Assembly: GCF_036785885.1 (NCBI RefSeq)
Contig: NC_092312.1
Coordinates: 25,748,001 to 25,812,000 of the forward strand
Direction of reading: 5' to 3'
DNA from: Coffea arabica
Taxonomy: Eukaryota > Streptophyta > Magnoliopsida > Gentianales > Rubiaceae
DNA: 64,000 nucleotides
The position numbers were made by a program, and so were the translations under genes. Below are positions 46,001-58,390 of this stretch, piece after piece (position 1 is the stretch's first letter; every line of letters starts with the position of its first letter). A model generated the notes under the pieces. The model worked only from the letters and a program-made list of their open reading frames with translations. It did not search any database and was not told where the DNA came from.

Positions 46001-48765
46001 AGACCTTATTCTTCTGATAACATCATCTGCATTAACCCTGCCAAGAAGTTCTCTATGCTCTTCATTTGACAATCTTAACTCCTTTCTGAGTTCAGTAATT
46101 AAACTTTCCTTCTCCTGAAGAAAGTACAATTCATTAAGCAACCACTCATTTCAACCTGATCAAGCAAATATACAGAGATTAGATGCAGCTGTCTAAATCA
46201 AGAAGTACCCAAGAAATGGCATCAGCTTGAGCTTTAAAGGCTCTTAGGACAGAACTGTATGCTTCTTGCTCAAGCTGGTGAATTTGGGCCTCCATATCCG
46301 TTTCACCCATCATCCTAGGATATGGTACAGATCCCATAACAGGTGGCCTACCATTCCCTGCAACACGGGCACCTCCTCTTGGCATTCTGTTCTGATGTGA
46401 TGGAGGGAGATCATCATCTGTTCCTGCATAAGATTCATTGTTCACAGAGAAGTTATCTTACTTGATGGTGAAGCAGTCAAGCAGGACAGAACAAGAAAGT
46501 ACTTTGTCTGTAGAATGGTGTCAAACGATTAAGTATGCTCTGCAATTTAGAACAACTAATTTACTCATTAAAGTATTCTTAAATTATTACATGATTTCAT
46601 TGCGATCATCTTACATAAATTATCTTTAAACTCAATGCCAGCATCAAGGGTACACTTCTCCATGCAGCGTATGGTTTTATGTGATCCCAGTGAAACCTTT
46701 AGGCCTAAAATCTGCTTAGAGATAACACCATAGCTATACATAACAGAATACAATACAAAATTCTTAGACGTGTGCTTTCAAATTTCCAAGAAGAAGTCTC
46801 ATCAAAAGAGGATTTTAGCATCCCAAACCCAGAAGATACCCATAAATAAAAGGAAAATTGAACAGTGCAGATGATCTTCAGCATAAAAAATAGCATTAGC
46901 ATTAAAGTTTCTTTCTTCTACTTCCTCAAATAGCAATTTCATATCTTTATAGTCCTGTTCTCTTAGATACACATAATGTGAAGCTAAGAAGAAAAGAAAC
47001 ACTTTGAGATTTTAGAAACTAAATTACAAACCTGAAAGTTTTATACCTTCTTATCTTCTACTTGATCAATTTAGTGACCCATTCTATTCACTTGATATAT
47101 TTACCAGTACAAAAAAGCACAGTAAAAAAATTTAGCTGTAGAAGTGCCAACCCTGTTACTCTACTGGAGAAGAGCCTGTTCCATCTAACAGAACATTGAC
47201 ATTCAGTAATATATAAAAATCAAATACCTCAGTGCATATTTCAAATTTCAGAAAAGTTGATGATCTCACAATGTGCTTCTCCATCTGATCAATATTTTCT
47301 ATTGCCAACTTAAGGTACTAATAAACTTAACTCCAGTTTAAGCTCTGAACTTTTCCACAATCCTTTCAATAATTGATACCCTCCAAGCAACATATATTTC
47401 TCATTAAAAAAATCTCCTACTGTTCATTCTCCCCGAGAAACATGTAAAGTTTAGCAAAATACTTGACAGAGCAGTGGCTCAGAAAAGTACATAACCATTT
47501 CCAGTACCAATGAATAGAATGCATAAGCTCAAATTATCACATGTTTAATGAAGATTACTACTAAAACATGTTTTTTTCTCATAAAAACGTTATTCCTTTC
47601 TGAAACACCTATGGTTAAAGGTGTTGATGCATACAGTCGATGTGAGCTATGGCTTTAATATCTGCAACATTTGTTCCTGTTGCAGCCCATCAACAACGTA
47701 TACTAGACTGTCAGAGAGGTGACATCTTCAATGTATTTGAGGAACTCTAATTAGAAGACTAATTTTTATTAAAGATTTTGGATAGTAATACTTTTAGTAC
47801 GATGGAAAAAGATTTCAATAACAATTTAAACATGCAAAGAACAACATATAGAAGCAAAGGTACTACAGTACAGTACCAAAATGCACAACAACCCCATCCT
47901 AGTGCACATCCCACAGGCAGTTTTACAACATTAATGCTTTCCATGTGAATTGCCCCACATTCTACAGGACAGCTTCCTCTTAGTAGTCTAGACTACCTTA
48001 ACCACCTCACTGCTATAGAAAAACTTGGAACACCAAATCAGAATGAATCAACGAACTACCAGCTCTTCGCAAGCTAAGTCCCAATCCTCTCCAATTAAAA
48101 ATTATGATAAATTTTGAAACCATAGATGCAAGGCACCCATAATGCCAACTAGCTCTTGACCAAAAACCACTCAATATTCCAAATAACAACTTGACTATAG
48201 CTTTAGAGGATGTTAGGGTCTAAATCAATCACCAAACTTCATAGTCATTCGTAATCCCAATGACCATAAAAGGTCCAAGATATTTTCCTTGCCTTTTTTT
48301 CTGCTTTTTTTGGAGTTACTTCTAGCTCTATCAGAAGAAAAGCTCAACTTCATTTAAAAAAAAAAAACTAAGAAAATCAACTTGATCTTCAACAGGACAA
48401 AGCTTAACTCGATAAAGTACATCAATAACAAACTTTTTCACAGAAGAGTAGAACCAATATGCCCCTTTCCCACCACAAATTCGCAGTCTGGAAAAACTAC
48501 AAAGACCAAAACACCAAAACCCACAAAATCAACTACTCCTTACCACTAAAATTAAACAAAATTTCTCCATGACCGACAAATGCACACTGATATTCATCAT
48601 AAAATAGCTCAAATTCACCAATTAACTCAACTAAACCAACAAAATTACCATATAACGACCAATAATTGCAGCAAAAATACAATCTTTCAATCTTTTTTAT
48701 CTCAAAAAATTTAAAGAAAAGGTAAAAAGCAACTCACCACTACTATCGTACGGCGGATAATCCAT
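43026..48765 (-). CDS. EML: EMSY-like protein with ENT and Agenet/Tudor domains
   Basis: Ten exons: 48738-48765, 46209-46423, 46005-46114, 45632-45884, 45326-45547, 45181-45249, 43899-44141, 43751-43819, 43604-43667 and 43026-43069; 1317 bp, 438 aa; all phases agree. It starts [17 protein letters not shown]. The ENT domain covers about residues 51-122 ([20 protein letters not shown] to [13 protein letters not shown]). A Ser/Pro/Lys linker leads to an Agenet/Tudor-like domain at about 246-299 ([20 protein letters not shown], then [15 protein letters not shown]). A C-terminal helix follows ([20 protein letters not shown], then [14 protein letters not shown]). Plant EML proteins are nuclear chromatin readers linked to EDM2-dependent immunity and seed development. 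Intron 1 is 2.3 kb. The last exon ([14 protein letters not shown]) is the least certain. Confidence 0.93.
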
Positions 48766-49258
48766 AGCCAGCTTTTACACACACTCTATCCCACCGATTT
48801 AGCAGAGAAACCCTAATAAAATTCAAACTGAGAAGAAAAATAGAAAGAGAAATACGAGAAATAGAAGCCAAATTAGCCACAAATGTGAACAATTATGGGA
48901 ATATCTGTGAAAAAAACAGGGGTTAGGGTTTGGAGAGAGAGTAGAATCGATGGTATGTGACTTGCGAGAGGCAGGGCGAGAGGGAGTGAGTACGCGGACG
49001 TGAAACAAAAAATTCAGAGTGGGTATGGGTTTTGAATTAAGAGTGGGGTTTGAATTCCGCCTGCTTTTTTGCGTTGAGGAGTTTTGGCGTTTTTTGTTTT
49101 CCGGGTTCGAACTCGCATGGTCGCACGGGCCCTCTCAGGCGTTTAGAGTGTTTTTTTTAAAACCCGAATTACTAGTATTTAGCCCCATGCTTATAGCACA
49201 TATTCTTGTAATGAGTTATGAATCGATATAAAGTTTAAATAATTCATCACCAATTATA

Positions 49259-49261
<3 letters not shown>

Positions 49262-49289
<28 letters not shown>
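49262..49289. repeat. (TA)n microsatellite
   Basis: Fourteen uninterrupted TA units about 0.5 kb upstream of the EML start codon. Confidence 0.95.
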
Positions 49290-49294
<5 letters not shown>

Positions 49295-49493
49295 CTTGGT
49301 ATGGTATTCTTGAACATGATGAGGCGGTAAACGTTGGTTGCTGATTGAAAGTCTAGTCTAGTAATTCCATACTTATATGTATATAGGGTGATAAATAGCT
49401 GTACAAATCAAGTTCATTTTTAATTCACTGACCTCCCCATCATCTTCCTCTTGATACTCGTGTTAGTGAACTCATAGATAATGAGTTTCATGT

Positions 49494-50423
49494 TTAGGAA
49501 TGCAATCGAGTTGAATGGAGTCGAGTATGCTACTTGAATTAAAAAATTTGAATTTGAACTTGAACTTGAACTCGAGTTCGACTTTGTTTTGTTTTATTCA
49601 AGTTTGATCGAGTTCAAGGTCGAACTTGAACTTGTGCAAATCAAGCCAATCGAATTTAATTTGAGTTTAGTCGAACTCAATCGAGTCCAATCAAGTTTAA
49701 TAAATATAAATTTATATTTTATATAATTTTAAACAATGGACAAAGTAGATATTTCATATTAATAAACAAAAAAATAATAAAAAAAGACACATATACGTAA
49801 GCTCGATTGTGCTCCATTAAATTCGACGAACTTTCAAATTTTACATATTAAACTCGAAATCCCGTTGACCGAGCATGCTCGTGAATAGGGTTGCAAACGA
49901 GTCGAGTCGAGTCGAGTTTTGGCCTAATCGAGTCGAGTCTCGACTAAATTTTACCAAACTCGAACTCGAACTCGATGAGCCGGCAATTTAAAGTTCGAGC
50001 TCGACTCGAATCGATCGAGTAGAGTTCGAGCTAAAAAATAAAATAAAATAAAAATAAAATTATTTTTATTTTTTAAAAAATAAAAATAAAATATAATTAT
50101 TTTATTTTTTAAAAAATAAATAAAATAATATTTTTTTAATAAATAATAAAATCTTAAGGATATATATGTAATTTTACTATTAAAATAAAAAATAATATAT
50201 ATATACTTAAAATAAAAAATATACATATAATTAAAATAAAAAAAATATTATATATATGTACTCGACTCGCGAGCTAACGAGCTTAATATTTTGAGCTCGA
50301 GTTCGAGCTCGATTTCAACTCAAACCAGTTCGAACTCGACTCGAGCTTGACGCGAGCGGCTCGATTCGTTTGCAGCCCTACTCGTGAGTTATTTGATTGA
50401 ACTTGACTAATTTGCACTACTAG
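49494..50423. mobile_element. hAT-like MITE in the LINE relic, itself containing another copy
   Basis: Begins about TAGGAATGCAATCGAGTTG and ends about GACTAATTTGCACTACTA. It carries many GAACTCGAGTTCGA-type motifs, as in 29508-29957 and 30708-31172. The flanking 8 bp no longer match clearly. It splits the LINE reading frame, and a related element is nested at 49886-50380. Confidence 0.55.
49886..50380. mobile_element. Nested hAT-like MITE with 8-bp target duplication
   Basis: Begins TAGGGTTGCAAACGAGTCGA and ends CGATTCGTTTGCAGCCCTA, imperfect inverses over about 20 bp. CTCGTGAA (49878-49885) and CTCGTGAG (50381-50388) match at 7 of 8. The interior is AAATAAAA/TTTTATTT-rich and non-coding. 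Confidence 0.7.
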
Positions 50424-52873
50424 TCGCATTGGATGTTTCATTAATTGATGATATTTTCTATTCCGAGGAAGCAAAAGCTCATCAAATCGATTCCTGTGGG
50501 CCGAGTACGAGCTAAAGATAAATAGATTTGGCATTATACAAAGAACGATAAGTTCACTGTCAGAAGTGCTTACCATATTACCTTGAATTCAAAGATTACT
50601 CAATTTGACATAATTAATCAAGGGAATTGCAGTGGAGAATGGGATCGTGTACAGAAGAAAATTTGGACTCTTAATGCTGCCAGCAAGTGCAAGCATCTAC
50701 TTTAGGGCATTTGTCACAATTCTCTTCGTTCTTGTGATAATCTAAGGCATAGGGGAGTGTTAAGTGTTAACTGACCTCACTTGTGTACCGTACGTCAAAG
50801 CTGACGGAGACTTTCTGCATAGTTTAATTTATTGTCCAGTGTCAACTCAAGTTTGGGCGCTAGCATTCTTAGAATGGAAAATTCAATTACTGCATCGTAG
50901 TAAGGAAATGATACGAAAGTTTTCCAGTAATGATTGTGAGTACTTTGCCATCTTATGCTTTCAGATTTGGAATGCGCAATACTTGTTCAATAGAAAATGC
51001 AAGGACTCTTTGGCATTAGTCTCGTTTGCATCTTGTCTCAATGCCACCTTCAAAGAAGCTAACGTGAGTCCCACAAATCAGTTGACGAACCACGAAGCTG
51101 CACGATGGTCCTCCTGGACACAGGCCACTTTATAGTTAAACTTCGATGCTGCTATTTCCCAGGTTAAAGATGCTTATGGTATAGGTATGGAGATGTTTGG
51201 ATATATCATATTTGGATTTTTTCAAATAATATTTGAAATAGGTGTTTGGATAAGAAAGATGTATACCCAAATTCTACCTTTTGTACAAAGACTCTTTATC
51301 TCCACGTGGAGATTTCTGTACTACCAACAATGACGTGGATACAAATATTTTAGGCCACCTGAACACTGACTAAGCAAAGTTGAAGGCAAGCTGTCTTGAC
51401 CGTCAACCCATTTGTTTCTACAGCCTTTAACACGCCAAGACCACTGTGTAAAATTTGTACCGTTGTGAACTACCGTCTGAGTAAAGCAATTGTAAAGCTG
51501 CAGCATTATAGCCGTTCCTCAGAGAATTTATTCGATTTTTCCGCCTGCAATTTAATTGCCTTCGTCTTCTCTAATCGGTGTCTGCAAAGCTGTTTCCTAC
51601 CAACAAAGCTGCTGTTGCTGCTACCAACAGTTGGTGAAGGAATCCGATTCCTCTGCCCACGCCAGCGGTACCTTGGTTTGAAAAAGAGGTGAGCATGAGC
51701 TATCTTAATTTCTATATAAGCTTTGGCCTTGGATTTTAGATCTGATTACCTAAAAACAACTGCAGAAGAGGGCGGACCGATCATCCGAACCTCCTGAGTT
51801 TTATTATCAATTACAGCCTATCTTTGAGCTTTGTCCGCAGTCAACAAGGGAAGAAGCTGATGTGAATCAGATTGGTCCTAAATTTTGTGCCCTAATAACC
51901 CACCTATGGAGTGTACATTCTGGTTAGTCAATTGTTCTATTCTCACTTGCTGTTCTATTCCCCTTCGATTGCAGTAATGTCCTCTTATTATCTGAATTGC
52001 TGCATAGTGCATGGAACTCCACATGAATGACTGGTGATTGAGAATTGTTGGACCTTGTTAGTGTTTTCGTTTGGCCTTCCCCAAACTCAAATAATTGTGC
52101 AATCAATGCTCTTTAAATCATGTTACAGATTGTAGTTCACTTCAAATTGTAGTATGTTCGTGCCTGCTTCATGGTCAGGTAAATAATTTCTGTTGCAAAT
52201 GGAGTGTTAAGATTTGTAGTTCACTATCCCTGCTTCACGGCTTTGTTGAGGATACAAGTTTATATTCTTGTTGTGCCTTACGTTTTGGATGCTGATTTCC
52301 TGCCTTTCTCCTTACCATGGATAAACAAAGCAACTGAATGTTTGTATCAAGTAGTGAAGTAAATTTTAGTAGTTCAGTTTTTTGGTCTGCTACATGTCTT
52401 GCCAGTGTTATAATTTACCTTCTGTAACACCTCACAACTTCCATTACATTTACCATCACGAATAGCCAATTTCCCAAACACTTTTTCATTCGGCCAAGAC
52501 ACATGTCCACTGTATTGTTTTCCTCCCAAATTCTGAAGAAGCAATTGAGGTGTTCATGCCAGCGAGCAAAACCAAAGGGCAAAGTTCCAGTATTGGTATG
52601 ATTTTCCACTATTAAATGCTGCTATTAATACGCATGCTTTCTCCAACTTGTTTTGGTGAAATTTAATCAACTAATACTCAACTTGTGTGCAGAAACCACT
52701 TCCAGTCCTGCTTCTTCCGTTAGTGCACATTATGTTTGTGACTCTAACGACTTTCAGCTCAGCCTATTAAACTACTTCGACGTAAGGAGTTTCATGGACA
52801 GATTTGCTATAAATTTAATGTGTTACACTTTGTAGATAAAAGTAGAAGTTGATTATTTATTATTTATATGCAG

Positions 52874-54552
52874 ATGGAGCTTAAAAAATATTGGTAGCCC
52901 TGGGAGGACAAAGTGTATGTTCGCACCTACGTTGAGTGGCAGAAAAATGAGAAATGGGAGCCAACTATCACCACATTTGCGAACTACACTGCTTTGGCCA
53001 ATTACCTGAGCCAAGAATGTGGCGTCAATTGTACAGCAAGTCAGTGCCAGTCAAAGTACTATCGAATGGTGGACAAATGGAGGTTGTTCACTCATCTCTG
53101 AGGAGATTCTGCCATGTCAGAGACAGGGATAGGGTGGGATGCCGAGCATAGATGCTTCGTAGCACACAAAGAGCAGTGGGCTTATTTGTCTAAGGTATAT
53201 TCAATTTCCATTTTTGAGTTAGATATAAGCTTGTAAACGTTTTGGGTGTGTTGATTGTGGTTAATGCTTTAAATCAACAGCTGTTTGACTTCCTAAGCAT
53301 TTCCTATCCTGGTTGTTTAGGATGCAAAAGTTATTTTTTTGGCAGACTAAAAAGGAAATAGAGATGTCCACTTCTTTTTTATGTTGCCATTCAAGCTAAT
53401 GATTGTTGATATATTACTAGCTATATTCATGCCAACCTTTTCAATTTTACCTGGCCATGCTCTCTATCATAAAGCAACATGTGGAGATTCATTTAAGTAG
53501 ATGGGTTTCTTTGCAAGTCTCTATTAAATCTATACTACCTGCTTAATGGACACGACAGATGGGTGTGGATATATATATGCACTATCTATTAGCTTCCTTA
53601 ATTATCACATCCTGTTCATTTGAGTGTATTATTAAAAGTTAAAATTATGTTGTAATGGCTCATCCCATGATTGCTGGTGGTCCGCATTGGTTGTATACAG
53701 TTATGGAACTATAAATTTCCAGCCATGTAGTCCAACTTATTTTGTATGTATGTTGCTATGTTTACCACCGTCAATCCTTTTCAATTAACAATACGAGTAG
53801 TTTCCATTGCCTTATACACACAACTTAAAGTTACAGCTGGATTACTACGTCCTTGTCCATTTAAATTACAACTTGGCTAGATGAAACAGTTCATAAATAT
53901 TTGGTCTTAAAATAAATATATGCACCTCACATTGAAATAAATATTTGGGTAGATGAACAAAGGGTATGTGGAGTTCCAAACTCCAAACAATGCCGATTTG
54001 GTGATGGTTTGGGATGAGGTGATAGATGGCAAACATGCCACTGGCAGTCAAGTTCAGTCTTCTGCCCAACCTTCTGCACAATTTGTGCCTCTTCGAGTGC
54101 GGAGACGTAGGGCTGATTATAGTGGCAAAGGGAAAGGCGTGGCTTCAAGATCCGTTATTGACCTTCCACACCATTTTCTCTCATTTGACGATGATGGTAG
54201 CCCAGTTGGAACACATCCTAGCAAGCGTCCGCTCTCCACTGGCGCCTACTCTTCTAAGAAGGAGGGATCTAGTAGCTCGAAATCTCGAAAGTCGAGTTCG
54301 GAAAACTATCAAGAGGCTCTTAGCAACTTCAATAGATTCTCATGCATTGTTTCAAGCGAAAGGGAATCAAAGGAGAAATACTCAATAGAAGCAGTGAAGA
54401 AAGTTGTTGAGAGCTTGAAATTAGAGGACCAACTACATATGTTTCTGCTGAAGGAGTTGCTAGATAAAGAGTTTCGAGCTTTGTTCCTTAGTTTCAGTCA
54501 GAGTGAGCAATTGACATGGATTGATATGTTCATAAAGCCGAAAATGGTGTAG
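52874..54552 (+). pseudogene. PIF-associated Myb/SANT-like protein (ORF1), damaged N-terminus
   Basis: First part 52874-53194 reads MELKKYW, a TAG at codon 8, then PWEDKVYVRTYVEWQKNEKW and TALANYLSQECGV; it shifts frame near 53100 and resumes as TGIGWDAEHRCFVAHKEQWA before a GTATAT donor. The pattern matches the Myb/SANT-like DNA-binding domain of PIF ORF1 and its plant relatives. The second exon, from about 53953, is open for 199 codons (KGYVEFQTPNNADLVMVWDE to IDMFIKPKMV), with an RRRRADYSGKGKG basic stretch that could be a nuclear localisation signal. ORF1 proteins partner with the transposase in binding and nuclear import. The nonsense codon and frameshift argue that this copy is inactive. 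Confidence 0.65.
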
Positions 54553-55706
54553 AGTGATGCCCTTCTAAGTTTTCCAAGCATGTAGCTGGACAAATGTTTA
54601 CTATTTATTGTCTATTCATGGTTTTTGTTTTTCAAAAATGTACTCTACTGGTATGGCCTTCTATGGTATTGAATTACCAAATTTTGCTGCTGTTTAGTTT
54701 GGCCAAGTAAGAGATTATAGAACTTGAGCCATGATTGTAGTGATGCGGAAAGGTTACCAAAATGTTTGATGTGGTGAATTTTTTAATGCGTGATTTTCAT
54801 AAGTTAAGAATTTGTTTGCACAATTTATTTGCAGCTATGACTTGCTGCTCCACAGCCTTCATTTTAAGTTCCATACTTTATCCTTGAAGCACAGACTTGC
54901 TGTCAAGTGTAGTAGACTCAGAATAACTAGTCTTTCCCTTTGGAAAGTTAAGCGACTTCATAAGATGTTGTTGTAAATTTCGATTGTTGAAGGAACTTCA
55001 TACCTCACATATTGAAAGTAAATTGACACCTTGGCAACTTGTAACTAATGCAACCATGACATAAAGCTAGTTTGTATGCTACCTGATTACCAAAGGACAA
55101 AGGACCCATTTTGATCAAAAGCATGCACTGGTCTTACGGTAGCAGTAGATTATTGAAAATTTGTCAGCTAGTAGATTCCTGATATATCAGTCTTATCAAT
55201 GAGACTATAGATTCACAAAATTAGAATGCCTTAAAATTTAACCCATTCATGGCAGAGTGTGTGTGGATGTGATTGCCTGTACAACTGGGATTTGCATATG
55301 TTCTTTGAACGATCTTGAGATATCGTGGGCCATTGCGTATCTATAAGAAGATAGATATACAGCACTTTAATGATAGACGACAATGGCTAGAGTGCGTTTA
55401 ATTGATAGCTTTGGGGCTCCACAGGTTTTATTTGTGGCGGATTCGATGGAGTGCAACTATCACAGCAATCAATTCTAAAGTGAATAACTCCAACAACAGC
55501 CTCTTGTCAACACATTTTCTTATATTTCAAAATAAAATCCGTATTCTGCAAAAGTTGCACCCTCCCTATAAAATGGTGTAGAGTTAAGCCTTCGAATGTA
55601 GCTCACCAAAATATCCCAAAAATTGATACTCCCAAGTCCCATACACTAGTTTACAATTCTCAAAGTGTTTGCCAAGTTTGAAGATTTATCCTTATTGTTT
55701 GTAGCC

Positions 55707-57646
55707 ATGACCCACTTTTTACCCAACTACTCCTCCAATTCCTATGGAGAAAGTTCTGAAAATGATGACGAGGTGATACTCAATGCAGCTGCACTATTTC
55801 TATTTTCACCCGAAGCAGGACAGTACGATGGCCCTCTTATCAAGGTGCCCTGCCGAACTGGAGATATGCCAAGTTGGAAGTGGGTGGAGGAGCTAATAAC
55901 AGGCCACCCTCTACGTATATTAGAGAATTGTCGAATAACAGTAGACAATTTTCTACGACTTTGTGAAGTTTTAGTGCAAAATAACTACGTTCCACAAAAT
56001 CCTCATAAGCACGTGTCAATCGAGGAGTCGTTAGCTATGACTCTTGTTATGTTGAGTCATAGTACACGAACATGAGTGGTGGCAGAGAGATTTCAACATT
56101 CGACGAAAACCATTCACAGAAATGTGGCCGAAGTACTTTTGGGTTTATGTAGATTTGCTCAAAGGATCATTCGGCCAAGACAAACAAATGGTGTGCACCC
56201 ACGAATAAGATATAGCACAAAGTATTACCTTTGGTTTAAGGTTAGTAATTTATATAAATCAAGTTTGTTTGCACCCACACATTGCTTCCACTTTATTGTC
56301 TTCCAGCCATGTAGTAGACTCATTTTCAGCGGCATAAGCTATCTCAATCCATTTATATTAACTACTTCGGACTCGGCTCCCCTTTAAGATAGGAAGGATC
56401 CTTTATAATTTAATTGTACTATAAGAAGGTTAGAATGTGCTATAAGAGAGTAAGCTATAATAGTATGCTACTATATTCTATAATCGTAGCAAATTTATTA
56501 GAACTATCAAAACTAAGGCATTGTACTCCTCCAAATTTTTAGGATTGACTGTTGTCTAACGCCTAAATTCAATTTTTCAGGATGCTATAGGTGCTATGGA
56601 TGGCACCCATATCCCTGCTTCGGTTCCACAAGCCGAACAAATGCCTTACACTAATAGGCATGGAACACAATCGCAAAATATTTTAGCCCTATGTGATCAT
56701 GACATTCGCTTTATTTATGTGTATGCAGGATGGGAGGGTAGCACACACGATGCTCAAGTATTAGAAAGTGCACTTAGAATGCATACCGACTTCTCGATCC
56801 CACCCCCAGGTTCGATCATGCTTTGCAAAGTATTAGAAGCTCCTGTAGTATGTTCTGACCTTTTTTTTTTGTGTACAAAACTAGTACAAAATTACTTAAA
56901 ATTTGTCTTTACTATTTCACACACTTTCATAATTACAACATGCAGTTAACGAATATTTTATATTTGGAAGAAAGAATGAAAGAATAAAAGGACCTTGTCC
57001 ATTGTGGCCAAGTCTTTAAAGAAGTTGAAGTAGCAATAAAATACCACCACTTCCAAACGTGCCAAATTTGATTCAGCAATTGATTTACTCCCTGGCCCAA
57101 AACTCCGGCAAATATTAAACTTCATTTAAACATCTAGATCAGCCTTTCTCAAAGTGTGTTTTTTTAAATGTAGGTAAGTACTACCTCGTGGATGCGGCAT
57201 ATAAGATGCAGTCCGGATTCTTAGCACCATTCAAAGGAGGACGTGATACACGAGCTGGACAAGGACGTGGCCGAGCCCAAGGTCCGAAGGAGCTATTCAA
57301 TACCTGTTATTCCCAACTTCGTAATGTAGTTGAACGTAGTTTCGGCGTCCTTAAGCAACGATTTGCATATTTGAAGGGGCCAGTACCATATTCATATATG
57401 CAAACCCAAATCAACGTGGTGATTGCATGCTGTGCTCTGCATAATTTTCTAAGGGAGACTCAACCTTCGGACGATCACTTTGTGCAGTATGAACAAGAGG
57501 ACTTACAAGTCTGGGATGAAGGGGACATAGGTTCATATCCACAAATTCAACCATTGGCTGTGTCCCCGCAAGAGATTGAAACTTGGAAGGCAATGAGAGA
57601 AGAAATGGCAACTTCCATGGATGCCGCTTCCCGTAGGCGAAGGTAG
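55707..57646 (+). pseudogene. PIF/Harbinger (HARBI1-like) DDE transposase with one internal stop
   Basis: Three exons join in phase: 55707-56240, 56581-56809 and 57174-57646, 412 codons including the final stop. The helix-turn-helix region reads VAERFQHSTKTIHRNV. The DDE_4 catalytic residues are visible: Asp185 in AMDGTHI, Asp235 in GWEGSTHDAQV and Glu308 in NVVERSFGVLKQRF. The only lesion seen is TGA at 56073-56075, in RT-stop-VVAERF, where relatives have Arg, so a single C-to-T change of CGA would explain it. The start at 55707 (MTHFLP) follows CC and gives a usual length. With all catalytic residues kept, loss of activity was probably recent. Confidence 0.85.
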
Positions 57647-58390
57647 TAGCTGACCGACAGTGGTTGGCCGGCTTGTTGAGGCTTCCTTGTAGGGGAGTCA
57701 AGTTTTGCTTCCTCATTTCCAGTGTACTCCCGTCTGTAGCTGCTGCCGATCATATCGATGCCCTTAATAATCATCTCTTGTTTGTGCCTTCTCAGTTAAG
57801 GTGGAGATTAGTAGCATCTGTTGTTGCGTATGAATGGGATTGGGTTTGTAATTTACTTCTACCATAGCCTTTCGTTTTATGTACTGTACTGTCTGAGTTT
57901 CACAGTCCACTACTACAATAATTTTCATCTGCTTTGGTTGAATAAAACATATGCAATCGTTTCCAGAGAAGAGATGGCTTATAGATGCTCCATAAAATGC
58001 GTTGTATTATTTTGTGTAGTTATGGTGTGATAGTGCCAGCGTAAAAAGAAGTCTAATCCTCTTTAATAGATTGGTAATGCTCATAGTTTGGTGAGTAAGT
58101 GCTGCGTGATTGGCAAATGGGTTTCTCTGCACAGTCTAACGCCATCTGCAATGGAGGGTTAAGTGACGATGATGGCAAATGCAAATAACAGTTAAGCAGC
58201 AAAAAGGAAGATATTGGACCCACGTGGACTAAGAAAGCCTTTTAAAGTCACTCAGCTATACACCGTACGTATATTTGCTATCCAAACAAATATTTCGGTT
58301 ATCTGCACAGTAATGTACTTGAGCTAAATATTATGTCCAATAATATTCCCAAAAAATGATATCCAAACAACTTCATTGTTATTTGTGTGA

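Larger units (their letters stand above)
49420..51188 (+). pseudogene. Non-LTR (LINE) reverse transcriptase relic
   Basis: Plus-strand frames, broken by stops and shifts, match the 3' half of plant LINE pol. Before the hAT insertion 49446-49492 reads LDTRVSELIDNEF. After it come DDIFYSEEAKAHQ, KNDKFTVRSAYHIT (about 50540) and EWDRVQKKIWTLNAASKCKH. The zinc-knuckle region follows at 50764-51135 (HSLIYCPVSTQVWAL), then an RNase H start, LNFDAAISQVKDAYGIG, at about 51137-51187. It is interrupted by hAT-like elements and cut on the right by the PIF element. Confidence 0.75.
51189..58374 (+). mobile_element. PIF/Harbinger transposon with Myb/SANT and transposase genes
   Basis: The left tip GGAGATGTTTGGATATATCA and the right tip, reversed GAAGTTGTTTGGATATCATT, form imperfect terminal repeats about 7.2 kb apart, enclosing a Myb/SANT-like gene (52874-54552) and a DDE transposase (55707-57646), the usual two genes of this superfamily. 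The 3-bp target duplication is not resolved. It sits in the RNase H part of the LINE relic. Open stretches at 51396-51692 and about 51771-51920 may be 5' exons but match nothing I know. Confidence 0.65.

Noticed and set aside
49880..50390. TCGAG-rich palindromic motifs as a regulatory cluster
   Set aside because: They recur in several dispersed elements with hAT-type ends, so they are transposon sequence.
51396..51920. Two open stretches that could be 5' exons of the PIF Myb/SANT gene
   Set aside because: They lack recognisable homology and I could not join them in phase to the SANT exon, so they are mentioned only under the element.
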